Positions 11,040 to 23,530 of a stretch of DNA of 64,000 nt are shown piece by piece. Position numbers and translations under genes: made by a program. The stretch is taken from positions 6,839,489 through 6,903,488 of the forward strand of contig CM020515.1 of NCBI GenBank assembly GCA_009823395.1, read 5' to 3'. The stretch is from Thamnaconus septentrionalis (taxonomy: Eukaryota; Chordata; Actinopteri; Tetraodontiformes; Monacanthidae). Under the pieces are notes generated by a model. It did no database searches. It saw only the letters and a program-made list of their open reading frames with translations, and was not told the DNA's origin. Within the stretch, counting starts at the first letter, position 1, and the number at the start of each line of letters is the position of its first letter.

Positions 11040-14000
11040 TGGCCAAGACCAAGGAGCTGAACGGCAGCTGCATGCGGCCCAGCTTGCCGCCTGAGCACCA
11101 CCCGGGCTCCCAGGTGTCCCCCCCGCTGGCCCCCAACCCCAGCAACGGCAGCGCCCAGCAGCCGGGTGGCGCTGCCGGGACGCCCTCGGCGGCCAAGTCG
11201 GGCTCCAACAAGTCGTCCAACTCCTCCTCCTCCATATCGTCCTCGTCGTCCTCGTCCTCCTCCTCGCTGCCCCCCAACCCCACCACGTCCAAGCAGATCT
11301 ACCCCTGGATGAAGGAGAGCCGGCAGGCCACCAAGCAGAAAAACTGTTCGCCCAGCAACAACTCTGGCAACGGTGTGTGTCGGGCTGCACCCGCCTTTGC
11401 ATGTCTCCCCCACAACGCACACAAACCAAAAAAAAAAAAAAACACACGCTCACAACATGGCCTACCTCTGTAATTATTCCTCCTTCGCTTCCTTCATTAC
11501 TTCCACCGCACACCTCCTTTTGTCCCCCTCACGCGTTCCTTTTTTTCCATTAGCATCTTTGTTCCCATTATCTGCTCCCTTTCCTCCCCATCGCCACATC
11601 CCTCTTTCCTCACCTCTCTTATCACCGTCCTCTTCCGAGACACGTACACCCCTCCCCGCCCCCCAGAGGCCTTAAAGGATTTCTCTGACAATTATGGCAA
11701 AAGTGGGTTTCCAGAGACGGGGAAGTGGCCGCGGAAATCCTTTCCGAGGTTGCTGCCGTTTATCTACGGCCCTTGCTTGAGAATTTTAGCCGTCTGATGA
11801 TGGTTTCCGAATTAATCGATGGGGGCATGCGGTCACATGCGTTAGAGGACTGACAGAATAGGTGCTAGAATTGCAGAGAGATAGCGATTTATGGGAAAAT
11901 GTTGGAAAGATTTGTAAAAGGTCTCTTGAGGAGTGAATGAAAAAAAAAAAAGAGGAAAAGAAAATGTAACAAAACACCCAGAATATCGCAAGTGGGTTTT
12001 ACGAAATCGGAAAAGTATTAAAAGGCCGGTTTTAATGTTTTTAGCTCAACGGCAGAGTCTAATTTTGGTCACATGTGAATAAATATCTGAAGTTCAGGGC
12101 ATTTGTGATGCAATATTCAAACATAGCATAGAGGTCACGTCTTGGATTTTGTTGAAAGAGGTTAACGAGCGCATCAGCTCGGTGTTGATTGGACAGTGAA
12201 AGTGCAGAACAGACAGTTTGGTGTTCAGTTGATAATTTTTTAATTGGGGAATTCATTGTTAGCTGATAGACTTGGATGAAACCAAGGATTTCTCATGATA
12301 CCGCTGCTATGGTGCACGGCCAACAAACCTGATTCCTCCTTTCGGACGCCTCCTTTCTGTCACTTACCTGCACCTCTTGCTTTGTCCTGCCAACGATCCT
12401 CCCGTTTCTCCTCCCCGTGGCACATCTGCAAGAAGCAGAAGACATCAACTGCATGAATTCAAATGGCGCGATAACAGATGAGTAGATTTTCTACAGAGCA
12501 AGGGTGAGAATGGCAAGGAAGCATTTGACAGTACTAGCGAGCGGCGAAAAAAAAAAACCCAAAACAACAACACGCACAACAGGGTGACAGATGTGAAAAT
12601 AATCTGCATGCGCGATAACAGACGGACAGATATGTCATTTGATTTGGTAGTTATCAATGGGAGAAAATATGTTCTGCCATAATGAATATGAGTCTCATAT
12701 TCGCCTTCAAAAAGCTTTCAATTGACTGGGCGCCGCGCGGAGGGGAGATTAGGCCGTTTATTGATGAGAATATGAAACAATCATTTTCGGAATGTCAGCG
12801 AGGCAGATGATGCGATGCTTCCTTCCCTCATCTTCACGTCTGGGATCGCGGCGTCACGCCTCCGAGCGGCAACGACTCAGGAATTATTCGGCGTGAACAC
12901 ATATCCGGCCATTTTTATGACGGGCGCAACGGACGCCCCAGACAGGAAGTGGAGGGAGGGAGGGAGGGAGCCGCTGATGGTCAGCACTTTCCCGTCGGGC
13001 GTGAATATCAAGAGGGAAAACATGCCTGACTGGCCTTCGTCCCACTGCTGTGGTCCATGAGACGCTGTGGCTTATGACAAACTGAAGAGATAATTGCGCT
13101 AATTGTAAAATATCGGCCATCACAAGAGGCATAAACACACTAGATTAATTTTATTGTTGTTTTTTTTTAAAGACTTGTAATAGGAAAAGCTCCAATGGAA
13201 AAAGTTAAATTAGTGCCACAGCGTGCACATTCATGGCAACATTCTCACTGAAGCCAAGATCATCATTTTGATGATTTAAACTGAGCAAGACGTTGCGAAA
13301 CTGAGATAAATAACGAGGAATTATGTCTATGCGCTAGTTTGATAGCTAGTTTACGAAGCTGATACAAATACATAGTCGTACGTACGTCAAATTCCACATT
13401 TGGCAGTCTAGCATATCTGACAAAAGTGGATAAGAAAAGGTTCCATGCAAAATTTTGTCTAGAGCAGCCTTGTATGATTATTGCATGTTTTTGAAAAGCA
13501 CACTGAGCCCTCTGTTTGTGACGTCACACATTTGTACTTTCCACGTGTTCGGAATGGGACGAAAACTGGTTGCAACGTGATCTCAGAGGCTAAAAAAAAA
13601 ACAAAGCCACATGGTTGGAACTGCCGTCTGTCGCCATAAAGCGGCATCAATGATGTAGCAGCACCCTTTGTGATGTCACAAAGAGTAATCTTCAAAGAAA
13701 GGGGTGCACTTCTTTCACTTCTGATGAGTTCACTGGGAGGCCCAGCGCTAGGACACTGGTGGTGTGAACGGTCCAAGTGAATTTTGACCAGGTTCAAACA
13801 AGGGTGAAGGGTAGTACATCACTAAGCTAGTCGCAGTAATAGACAAAAAAAGTACCAAAATAGTCGCAGGAACTCGGTATCTCCATTCCCAGTGAGTGCA
13901 GATTGACCTCGGCTCCTGCTCACGTCCACCCGTGCAGCAGCTGCCGGTGCTGTGGGGGGTTTGTCTCTCCAGTCGAGATGCAATTTAGCTGCCCTCGGCC

Positions 14001-15764
14001 ACAGCCAGGGGCTCAGACTCTTAATAACTGCCACGGTTATGAAGTGTTGACAACTAATATCGGCGGATAATTCAGCCAGCGAGCCAGGACCCCCCTGCGC
14101 TTTATTAAAAATCTGAATGCCTTCTGTTTACAACCAGCACGCAGCCACGTTGTTGGGTTTTACTCTTTGATCCTGTCGGATTTTTACACGTCTTATCGTC
14201 GTGACTTTGAAAGAGGACCATTCTTTTCCATTCATACTCTTTTAACCCTCCAAATTCTCCTGTTTTTGCACCCTAAAAGTGAACTTTGCTTCGCTTTCTC
14301 TTCCAATTCCTCGAAAACAGGAGTCGCCAACCTCTTTGAAAGTCATAGTGTCACGTTTTCAGTTATAGTATTATTATTAATGATACTGATCTATCTGAAG
14401 ACAAAAGCCCCATTAATGAGTTCTCAATAATTGTCAACAATAGCTATGTTTAGGAAGATTCTGATCCGACTCAGTCCATTCAGAAAAGAAATTTCATTCC
14501 GAATGAGAGAGGTGGTTTGTGCCGTTCATCATTCCGAATGCCGTCGATGTACAAACACGGCGTTTCTTTACAACACAGGCGGAAGTACAGCTTCTTCTTC
14601 TACAACTATTTCTGGAAAATCAGACAACGCCGCTTGGGGCATATATACGCACGTCACGATCGGATCATTTCATTTAGTGTCCATGTAAACGGTGGATTTG
14701 GAACTTATGATCAACCAAGGTTCAGATCGGATTGGAGAAATGTGTCTTGTAAACATAGCTACTGACTTAACAGGGTTGGATAAAGTCGCATTTTAGACGC
14801 CTGCTAATGACTTGCGTGGTTCTTGGGGGGGGGGCTACCTGGTGCTCACCGGGCCCCCTGTTGGTGACCATGCTCTAAACTGTCCCCCCTTTTTTCCCCG
14901 TCAGCCTCAGGAGGAGCGGAGAGCGGCAGCAGCGGCGAGAAGAGCCCGACCAGCGGCTCGTCGGCCGCCTCAAAGCGGGCCCGCACGGCCTACACCAGCG
15001 CCCAGCTGGTGGAGCTGGAGAAGGAGTTCCACTTCAACCGCTACCTGTGCCGGCCGCGCCGCGTGGAGATGGCCAACCTCCTCAACCTGTCCGAGCGCCA
15101 GATCAAGATCTGGTTCCAGAACCGGCGCATGAAGTACAAGAAGGACCAGAAGTCCAAGGGCCTCAGCTCCAGCTCCGGGGGGCCCTCGCCCACCGGCTCG
15201 CCCCCGCTCACCATGCAATCCTCGGCCAGCTTCCTCAACTCCATGCACCCCATGGGCGGCGGCTACGACGTGCCCTCGCCGCCCTCCTTCGGCAAGCCCC
15301 CCCACCAGGGAGTGTCTTACTCCATGTCCACTGCCTACCCCAACGTCCCCGTCAAGGGCTGCCCCCCGCAGCAGAAGTACGGCACCCCGGACCCGGACTA
15401 CGGCGACCCCCACGGCCACCACGGCCTGGTTCAGGCCGGCAACGCCGGGTACGGGACGCCCAACAACATGCAGGCCAGCCCGGTGTACGTCGGCGGGGGC
15501 GGCTACGTGGAGCCCATGGCCGGCTCGGGGCCCTCCATGTACGGGCTGAACCACCTGGGCCCCACGCCGCCGCACCACCAGACCATGGACTACAACGGCG
15601 CGGGGCCCATGTCGGCCGGCAACCAGCACCACGTGGTGGGAGGAGGGGGGGGCCCGCCGGGGCCCTGCGACCCCCCCACGCACCCCACGTACACCGAGCT
15701 GTCGGCGCACCACACCTCGACTCAGGGCAGAATCCAGGAAGCACCCAAGCTCACTCACCTGTAG
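10760..15764 (+). CDS. hoxb3a: Homeobox protein Hox-B3a; join(10760..11372,14905..15764)
   Basis: A nuclear homeodomain transcription factor of paralogue group 3 that acts in hindbrain (about r5/r6) and neural-crest patterning. The start is the Hox3 signature [20 protein letters not shown]; conserved blocks include [12 protein letters not shown] and ELNGSCMRP. The hexapeptide IYPWM (residues 180-184) binds Pbx. The homeodomain is at about 227-286, with recognition helix [17 protein letters not shown]. The C terminus ends in the Hox3 motif [12 protein letters not shown]. Exon 1 ends AACG/GTGTGT and exon 2 follows CCCCGTCAG; the intron is phase 1, so the split codon encodes Ala205, and the join gives 490 residues. 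Mammalian Hoxb3 is roughly 430; the excess is in Ala, Gly, Gln (CAG-encoded) and Ser runs in exon 1. Homeodomain residues are all intact. hoxb2a and hoxb1a follow on the same strand. Confidence 0.97.
13517..13528. promoter_or_regulatory. CRE palindrome TGTGACGTCACA
   Basis: A perfect 12-bp palindrome centred on the full CREB/ATF site TGACGTCA, in the hoxb3a intron. A second, related palindrome lies about 140 bp downstream. Function is not established. Confidence 0.4.
13666..13683. repeat. 18-bp CRE-like near-palindrome, copy 1
   Basis: CTTTGTGATGTCACAAAG is palindromic except for the central TG. Its exact reverse complement occurs at 61374-61391, 48 kb away. The sequences around the two copies do not otherwise align by eye, so this may be a short shared motif or the core of a decayed repeat. 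Confidence 0.5.
14441..14761. mobile_element. MITE-like element with 12-bp terminal inverted repeats
   Basis: TAGCTATGTTTA at 14441-14452 is matched by its exact reverse complement TAAACATAGCTA at 14750-14761. An ATCCGA box occurs just inside both ends in inverted orientation. The 321-bp length and lack of coding capacity fit a nonautonomous DNA transposon; the outer TA could be a TA target duplication (Tc1/mariner-like). It lies in the hoxb3a intron, 143 bp before exon 2. Confidence 0.6.
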
Positions 15765-17019
15765 CAGGTTTGGAACAAACAAAAAAAAATTGAAACGGAA
15801 AAAGTAGGAGTTCGCGAAGACGACGCAGAACACAGAAGTCGACACCATGTGACTCTAACAGACTAACACGCGCGCGGAGGGAGGGGGTCGGGGTCGGGGC
15901 TCTACTGCTGCAACGGGACGGCAGGGGAGGCAGGACGAGACGGGGCGAGGCCGTCCTCTGGGTTCGAGTCACGTGACCGCAAGCCTCCATTCAAAAAAAA
16001 AAAAAAGAAGAAGAAGCTCCATCAGCTCCGATTAAGCGCCTTGGCTCTCTGCGTTGTCCTCGCCAAAGTGCCGGTAATTAAATTTGGGAGAAACTAAATG
16101 CTCGCGCCTCCCGTCCAGCGGCGGGGGCTGCACCGAACTGCACGCACGCGCCACCCAAAAGAATCCATTAGGCAACAACAAGAGATTAAAAAGCCGCTTC
16201 TCTGCCTTGCGAAAGTGCTGAAAGCAACGAGGCTGCAAACAAGAAGGCTAGAAGAAAACAACAAAGATGCCGAGATGCTAAAAAGGAACCGATTGCAAAA
16301 AGTCTTGTCACAGTGCCAAGCTTGACTACCGGTGTTGAACCGCTTACTTTACACTTAGAACTGCTTTTGCTGCAGAAATTTCAAAACTCTTGATCATTAG
16401 CACCAATTTTTGAGGAGCAGTTTAGCCAAGAGGGCAGTGAAGCATCATATAGTGAGGAGACACGGGGCCGAAGTGTCAAATGAATGTCCCAGGACTTGTC
16501 TTAACGGCAGCTGTACGGTATAACAGGGTCAATAGTGCAATAGCGTGACAGCGTGTGTTTTTGCAAAAATGTGCTTGCAAAAGCTAAATTCATAAAATAA
16601 TTTCATTATTTGTATAATCATAAATTCAATCTTCGCTGCTCCTCTAAAGACCGCTAATTTATTTCGTTTGTTTTGGGCTCAGTGCAGCCGGAGCGATCTG
16701 GGCTAAATTTTTTTGCTAGCTCAGCTTAGCTTAGCCGAGACCAAGACAGCTGCTTTAGGAGCAAGAACGAGGTTAAAAAGAAATGCGCTTTGATCATAAA
16801 ATCTCTCCCCTAAGACGTACGTACATACAAAGCGTTCTCCCCGCCCGCTAAATGAAATAGTTGAGATTTTAATGGGCACTTAACGAGGTGGTTAGATTTA
16901 CGACGCTCTCTTCCCCCCCTGCAGGCGGCACATGTTGTTGTCAGCCTGGCTGAGCTATGCGGAGGGCCTCGCCTCTCCATCAGCGGGGCTAAAGAGAGAC
17001 GCAGAGAGCAGAGACGCAT

Positions 17020-17326
17020 CAGGGCTGGGCAAACTTTTTGGACCGGTGGGGCCACGGTGGGTTGTAAAATTGGGCCGAGGGGCCGGAGCAGGAGCAGGTG
17101 GATGAGATATGTAGAAGATATTGCTTTAATGTCAATTGAACATGAACAAAAGCCCCACAGTATTTAGCCCTTTATTAAAATGACTCTTAAAACACTGAAA
17201 AATGATGAAATACAGCTATTTTATTACTTCGTTGCTGTTAATATAATCTCATCAAGTTCCTGCAGGCCGGATTAAAAAGCTTCAGGGGCCTCATATGGCC
17301 CCCGGGCCGTAGTTTGCCCATGCCTG
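17020..17326. mobile_element. hAT-type MITE, copy 1 (complete)
   Basis: The element begins CAGGGCTGGGCAAACT and ends AGTTTGCCCATGCCTG, which form terminal inverted repeats of about 16 bp with two mismatches. The flanking 8-mers AGACGCAT and ATACATAT agree at 5 of 8 positions, consistent with a decayed 8-bp target duplication typical of hAT elements. It is 307 bp with no coding capacity. Its inside matches (reverse complement) the copies at 58393-58881 and 63861-64000. Confidence 0.8.
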
Positions 17327-17459
17327 ATACATATATATATATATAGTCGGAGCTTGCTGGCAGAAAAGAAAAAGTCCAGCGGACGGTCGTCGCTTTGCCG
17401 AGTCCTGCGCCTCCTGCCGTACCCCGTCTCTGTCTGTCCACACCTAATCACTACTAACC

Positions 17460-17490
17460 CTCCGTCCGTCCGTCCGTCCGTCCGTCCGTC
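17460..17490. repeat. (TCCG)n tetranucleotide repeat
   Basis: About seven tandem CCGT units lie between the hAT MITE and the large CA microsatellite. Confidence 0.85.
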
Positions 17491-17604
17491 TCCCATCTGT
17501 GGCAGCAGCACATGGCTTCTGAAGGAGGCTACATCTCTCAAATCCGCCACAGACTCCTTTCCACCCACCCACCTACCGACCAACCTCCATTAGGCCCCCC
17601 ACCT

Positions 17605-17761
<157 letters not shown>

Positions 17762-17849
17762 CGGTCGCTCAAACAGGGTTTTTGAAGAAGCTGTGAGCTC
17801 AAAGCTGAACCGGCTCCTACATGTGAACGAAGATGCGCACATCACAAGT

Positions 17850-17884
<35 letters not shown>

Positions 17885-19182
17885 TGCTAAGCTAGCTTCC
17901 ACGCCCGTTGGCGCGTCTGCGGCCAGGTCGTGCCGACGCCTCCCAACACGAACACGCGAGGGGACACGGAAGAGACATTGCGAATGATTTTTAGCACATC
18001 ATCGACACAGGGTAAATAAAGCAAGAGAGCGGAGAACACTATTTATTTACGTCCGGGTAAGTCATTGCCCCCCCCCTTTTATTTCTTTTTACCTCTCTCC
18101 CATCATCTCTCCAGCTCTCTCTCTCTCTTTCACTTTATAAAGGGTTCACTTGCATCGGCGGACACCGATGCGTTTAAGTCCTCTTTTTTTTTTTTTCTTC
18201 TCGTTTTTCTTTTTGTTCTCACATATCTTCACTTTTAACGTGGATACAGGGTATATATTTGAACAAAAATGCATGTCCCAGGTCTGGAAGCTAGTGTGTA
18301 TCTCACGCTTTGAAAAAAAAAGAAAAGAAGAAGAATAAGAAGAAGAAAAAGCACCGGGTTTATTTGTCAGAACCGTCAGCGAGGGGATGTTTGGGTCGGC
18401 ACACAGTGCTGCATGGCGCTGCCGTGTGGCAAAGGTGAAAACAAGCTGTGTTTTGTGAGCTTGACCCCGACGACTCTCCAACTCTCTGCTGCTGGTCTGG
18501 AAATAGACCCGTTGGATGGTTTTGCTTGTTTTGTTTTTTGTTTTTTTTCAAAAGTGCAGATTCACACAAACGCTTCTCACATCTGGGCATCATTGTTGCA
18601 CTTAGAGTTTACATTTTGATGGTTAAAGGAAAAAAATAATAATAATAAAATCTTATTTTGAAGACGGAAGGCCCTCCAATCAAAGCGTCTTTCGCCAGTG
18701 TGTGTTCAAGTGAACATTCATATATAAATATTTATTTGTTATAGCCAGTTTAAAAAAAAAAAAGACTTTCGGTTTTGTATTATTATTATTTATCCTTCAT
18801 GTATTTATATCGAGAAAAAAATACTGTACTTTTTTAGTATTTACCTGTTATGAAAGGAAAAAAAAACAGCGTTGTTTCTTCTTGTCCATTGTACTGAAGT
18901 TACATTTTCTTTTTTTAGTTCTTGTACTTTAGAAAAAAAAAATAAGTAGATTTTTCAGTTCCTATAATGACCCTTGTACATAAATGTTTTGGCTTGTACA
19001 GGGAAAAAAGCACGGACGGGGATCAGAAACCCGTCTGCGCATAGTCGGAAAATTTAGACAAACTATTAGCTGGGAAAAAGAAGAATGAGTCTTTTTGGAG
19101 AGAAAAAAACAAGTTCCTTTTTTGTCCTTTGTAGCTCCTTTTTCTTTCACTGTTGAGAGAGTTGTCTGTCGAACAATTCTTT

Positions 19183-19188
19183 AATAAA
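19183..19188 (+). terminator. hoxb3a: Polyadenylation signal, probably hoxb3a
   Basis: AATAAA followed by TGTTATGTTATTC (U/GU-rich), at the end of a U-rich tract with several TGTA motifs. It is the best candidate for the distal 3' end of hoxb3a. Confidence 0.5.
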
Positions 19189-19572
19189 ATGTTATGTTAT
19201 TCAGAGCCGTCGTCAATGTTCTTTCCACCAATCTAGACTCTAATTGGCGAAAGGCCAGAGTGGCGCCGTGACTGTCACATGCCACGTCAGTGCCTGCAAC
19301 ATGCAAACAAACAAATTATACCGCTGGAGTCGCCGCGCTGGCTGCCAGTTGTGGCGAAACTCACGGAGTAAACCAGACTAAACATAGATTTGAAGTCAAA
19401 GACGTTCTGTAGGGGTGAAGCGCGATGAAATATGACGTTAACCAGATTTTGTTCCATGGAATGAGCGACAATGAGGCTGGTTGTTGGTTGCGAGGTTAGC
19501 ACACGAAGCTAATTCCGCAGCTAGCATTTGCGAACCATGATTACTAACAGTTGCCACTCCCCTGCTTGTAGA

Positions 19573-20019
19573 TAGGGCTGCAACTAACGATTATTTCTTG
19601 ATTTCGATTAGTCGATTAATCACGATTATCTTCTTTATTTTCACCACTTATTTTGAACTCCTGTTTAACCTCATTTGCTTAAATATTCCCACCTGTGTTA
19701 TACTGTTGCACTCTGACAGGACATGTTTTTAAACAAATATATCAAAAATAATGACACAAAGCTTTTATCTGCGACATTGTTGATATATTTTTCAACGTAA
19801 AATATCACAGGTATCGTAATTCACGATTTAAAGGTTATATACGATGTTTATCACAGTTAAATATGTTACGTCTTCTTCTCTGTTCTTTGCGGAACGTAAA
19901 CAATGAGCGACACTGCCACTCTCAGTGCTCAGTGTGCACTGCAGGCATAAGTGAGCATGCAGCTTAAATTTCCGCGTCGACGAATATATGTTGTTCGTCG
20001 ATTAATCAGTGCAGCCCTA
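19573..20019. mobile_element. hAT-type nonautonomous element with 8-bp target duplication
   Basis: Ends are TAGGGCTGCAACTAACGATTA and, inverted, GATTAATCAGTGCAGCCCTA, giving terminal inverted repeats TAGGGCTGCA. Flanks are CTTGTAGA (19565-19572) and CTTGTACC (20020-20027), 6 of 8 matching, as expected for a hAT target duplication. Subterminal TCGATTAATC units are typical of this abundant teleost MITE type. It is 447 bp long with no coding frame. Confidence 0.85.
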
Positions 20020-20994
20020 CTTGTACCATAATGTGTCCTTTAGCAATATGCCGTGGCTACAGCTAGCAGCAACTGGGACAAACCGCGGAGTTGCATTTAC
20101 AATCTGTGACCCAACGAAAGCCTGTCGTCGCCGCCAGCTGGTTACAATACGGATGCAGCAAGAAAGACGCTACGTCCGACAATTCACGCACAGCACACTG
20201 AATGAGCTTTGGGAAATTTTACTGTGCACTTGTAATTGACATGAAAAACTAGTTATATTTAGTTGCGTGTAAATTTGGATCGTGTGGCCTGTGTAAAGTG
20301 GCGTGGAATTGGCCAGTAGTCAAAGACGGCTGAAGCCTCTGTGCACGTGCACCGCATATCGTGCAGGCGATCGCAGGGTCTCGACACCGCCCACCACATG
20401 ACCTCTCACTCTGGCAGTAACAGTCACCGACAGATGTGAAGTCGTAGCGGCGAGGGCCAAAGGTCGAATGTAACGACCCCCAAACCTTTGGCTGCTCAGT
20501 TTAGAAAAGGAAAACTGGCATCTAGAAGGCGAGTATTTTTTATTTTATTTTATTTTATTTCATCTTTAGTTTATTAGAAGCGTAAAGCTCACTCCGAATC
20601 TTGGCGTTTTGGCAAAAAACGTTTTGTCAGAATCACAAAAACGCTCATCATGACTTTACTAAACTAACTGCAAAAATTGAGCTAGAGATCTGGTGGTGGT
20701 GTTGGCAGCTCTGGAAAACGTTGAGCGGTTCTGGATGATCCAAAATCTGTTCCGGCGTCTTGTTATTGCTTTGGTTTTGCGTATTTGTTTGGTACAAACT
20801 CAGGGTTCTTTTTTTAATCGGCAGTATTTTAAGTTTCTAAGTTTCTAACCGGACTGTTCCTGTTTTAACCCCGGCAACGCAAAGTTTAGCGCCGCTTCCG
20901 GCCGAGGGCTAAAATGTTTTGGAGCAGATAGCCAACCGAGGATAACCTTTGACCCAAATTGCGGCCGCGGAAGCAACCACAAAGCCAGCAGTGG

Positions 20995-20998
<4 letters not shown>

Positions 20999-21030
<32 letters not shown>
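20999..21030. repeat. (CAG)n triplet repeat
   Basis: About ten tandem CAG units, noncoding, in the hoxb3a-hoxb2a interval. Confidence 0.95.
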
Positions 21031-21032
<2 letters not shown>

Positions 21033-22637
21033 GATCCAGGCCCCTGCAGCTTGGTGTTTTCTCTCTGGGTTTCCCCTCTGCCTGCTTCACTGTCCCCACT
21101 TAGCCTATGTTGATGTTCGTGACTTAAAGTGGAAGGAAAAAAAAAAAAAAAAAAAAAAAGGAAAGTCCCAAGGCATGTGCTCGGCCCGATCACGTGGTCA
21201 CTAACTCTATTTTTCTCCCTCTCCTTCTGCACACGCGCCTGCTAAGAGACCTGAGAGCAAACATAAAAAAAAAAATAAAAAAAAATACTTAGGGACATAA
21301 ATCAGGCGGCCATAAATAACGGCCGCGCTTCCTTTTACATCAGCGCCGGACTAACAGACAATAAAAACACCAATAAGCAGAGATTGGATCTAATTTATTG
21401 CCCAATAAAAAGAGACGTAGAGCACCGGCTCTCGCGGCCTCGTCGAGTCGTCACTTCTCCGAAATAGTTTTGAAGTGAGCCGGACGCACACGGAGAGGCG
21501 CAAAACGCGGCTCCGAGCCCGCTGGAGAACCGCTCCTGATCTGAAACACATGTATTTCTGTTTGAGCTGAGGACCGAGATCCTTATGTAGCACTAGCAAT
21601 AATGACCGAGATAGTTTCTAGAATTTTCAAAATAACTATTCGAGTATCGACATACAAAACTGATGTAGCCCAACAGTTTCACATTAGAAAAATTACAAAC
21701 AGCCTTTCCATTATTTCTTATAAATGTTTATATCATCTTTGCAATAATACAACCACACTAAATAAATAGTAAGTTGGTCAATAGTGGGGAAAGAAATGAA
21801 ACTATTTTTATTCGAATAAAATTACAATTGTACTAATAATGATGCTAACAAATACAACCAATCTGAGTAAATATATAAATATATTTACAGAATACATTTG
21901 AGATAATTCTATTAAAAAAATTCAAAAGACAAGCAGACCAACCTATCTAAATATTACGCCGTAGAATAAAAATCAAACACACAAAAAAAACATTTAACGA
22001 GAATGAAAGTGTTTACCGAGACGAACTGACAAACACATAAAATTAAATCCCCAGCTCCGAACGATCAATAATCCACGCTTTAAGAAGGTTGCCGTTCTCC
22101 ACCAGAAAACACAATTAAGACGTGTGAGCAATTTTTCAAAAAAAAAAAAATCTATATATAAATATGGGATTATACCTTTAAAGGGAAACAAAATGTAGGA
22201 GCTGAATAAGGAGATGGTGGCGCAGGAGCCCAGTCAGCGGTTTGTGTCGCCCTGTTTGGCTCTTGTGTGTTTATGCAGCCTCGGCCTACACACAGGCTGC
22301 GTTCCTCAGCGAGCTCAATGGCACCCCGAACTCCCACACACACACTCGCACACAAGCCTGCCTCTTTATCAGAGGCAGGGGCGTGAAGTCAAATGGCATG
22401 GGAAAAAAATAAATAAAGACCGAGATGTGGGACGAGACGAGAGGGAGGAAGGAAGGGAGGGCGGAAAATGCACCGATTTCTCTGCTGCTGGTTTATATTT
22501 TATTCTAAAAGTGAGAGCGTTTTTTTTCTGCGCGTAAAAGAGAAGGAAATATATGTAGCTAGTGAGCTAGTGCTGCGGAGACGACGAGGAGAGTAAGACC
22601 GGAGGTTGCCTTGTTATTTATGGGGCGAGAGGGGCTG

Positions 22638-22673
22638 CTGTCAGGCTCTTTGCAGCCGGAGAAAGATTGATCA
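22638..22673 (+). promoter_or_regulatory. Candidate Hoxb2-type rhombomere-4 enhancer core
   Basis: CTGTCA (22638-22643), a Meis/Prep site, is followed 20 bp later by AGATTGATCA (22664-22673), a bipartite Hox/Pbx site. As I recall it, the mouse Hoxb2 r4 enhancer uses AGATTGATC with nearby CTGTCA sites and is activated by Hoxb1 with Pbx and Prep/Meis. The position, 1.8 kb upstream of the hoxb2a start codon, suits that role. A Krox20 site could not be identified with confidence. A large CA/TA microsatellite starts 118 bp downstream. Confidence 0.65.
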
Positions 22674-22789
22674 CCACTTCTTTTTTTTCCCCACTCACAC
22701 ACACACACAGAGAGAGAAAGAGGGGGACTCCGGCGGGCCCTCTTCCTAAAATAGGCACTCCTCTGCTAAACTCCTTCCTGATATTTAAT

Positions 22790-22920
<131 letters not shown>

Positions 22921-23467
22921 TGTACATATGTCTTTTCTTTTTACTGAGCGTGTGAGCCGACCCGAGTGTGAAGGCCCCACTCAGCGCGCGCCCTCAACCC
23001 GCTGTCAGCGTCCATAGATCCGCCACGTTATTATTATTTCTAGTATTGGAGAGAGCAAGAGTCACGCGCTCTCCCCTCCATTTTTTTTTTTTTAGCAAGC
23101 ATCGACCTCCGCGTGAACCCTCTCCCCGAAGCTCGAGCCCTCTACGTAAACATCCAGAACATTTCTTCTCTCTCCTTTTTTTGTGAACACGCACGCATCA
23201 CCACCCGGAGTGGCAGCTGAAGAATTCTGCAAGCGGCTGCAGAGGAGGAGGAGGAGGAAGAGGAGGGTGGTGGTGGAAGTTTACGTTTTACAGCTGAAGC
23301 TATTGGTTAGGTGAGGTGGGGATTAAAAAAATTGCGCAAACGGCGTCCCGAATGCAAAATAAAAACGTGCACTTGCGCCACAGCGGGGCTCTGTCCCTGT
23401 CTGCCTCCATTGCACTCACTGCTCAAATCTCCTCTCCCTCTCCCCCATGAGCTATATGTAAGAAGCA

Positions 23468-23468
<1 letters not shown>

Positions 23469-23526
<58 letters not shown>
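23469..23526. repeat. (TA)n microsatellite
   Basis: About 28 uninterrupted TA units, 0.6 kb upstream of the hoxb2a TATA-like box. Confidence 0.97.

Positions 23527-23530
<4 letters not shown>

Larger units (their letters stand above)
11373..14904 (+). other. hoxb3a: hoxb3a intron
   Basis: A phase-1 intron of 3,532 nt lies between the hexapeptide exon and the homeodomain exon, with GT at 11373 and AG at 14904. It holds an AT-rich block with enhancer-like sequence (12660-12830: CATAATGAATATG, TTTATTGATGAG), a GTCAGCA half-MARE (12980-12986), two CRE-like palindromes (13517-13528 and 13666-13683) and a MITE with 12-bp terminal inverted repeats (14441-14761). No coding exon is visible inside it. 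Confidence 0.9.
19206..22600. other. hoxb3a-hoxb2a intergenic interval
   Basis: No gene is seen. It contains a complete hAT element (19573-20019), a CAG repeat (20999-21030) and an A run (21138-21159). The block 21295-21420 (ACATAAATCAGGCGGCCATAAATAACGG, with several ATAAA/ATAAT Hox/Cdx-type cores) looks like conserved enhancer sequence by eye. 21600-22160 is AT-rich with no further structure that I can name. Confidence 0.5.

Noticed and set aside
10754..11513. Long minus-strand open frames opposite hoxb3a exon 1 (and similarly opposite exon 2 and the hoxb2a and hoxb1a exons)
   Set aside because: GC-rich exons leave antisense frames open by chance. The products have no recognisable domain, while the plus strand encodes intact Hox proteins.
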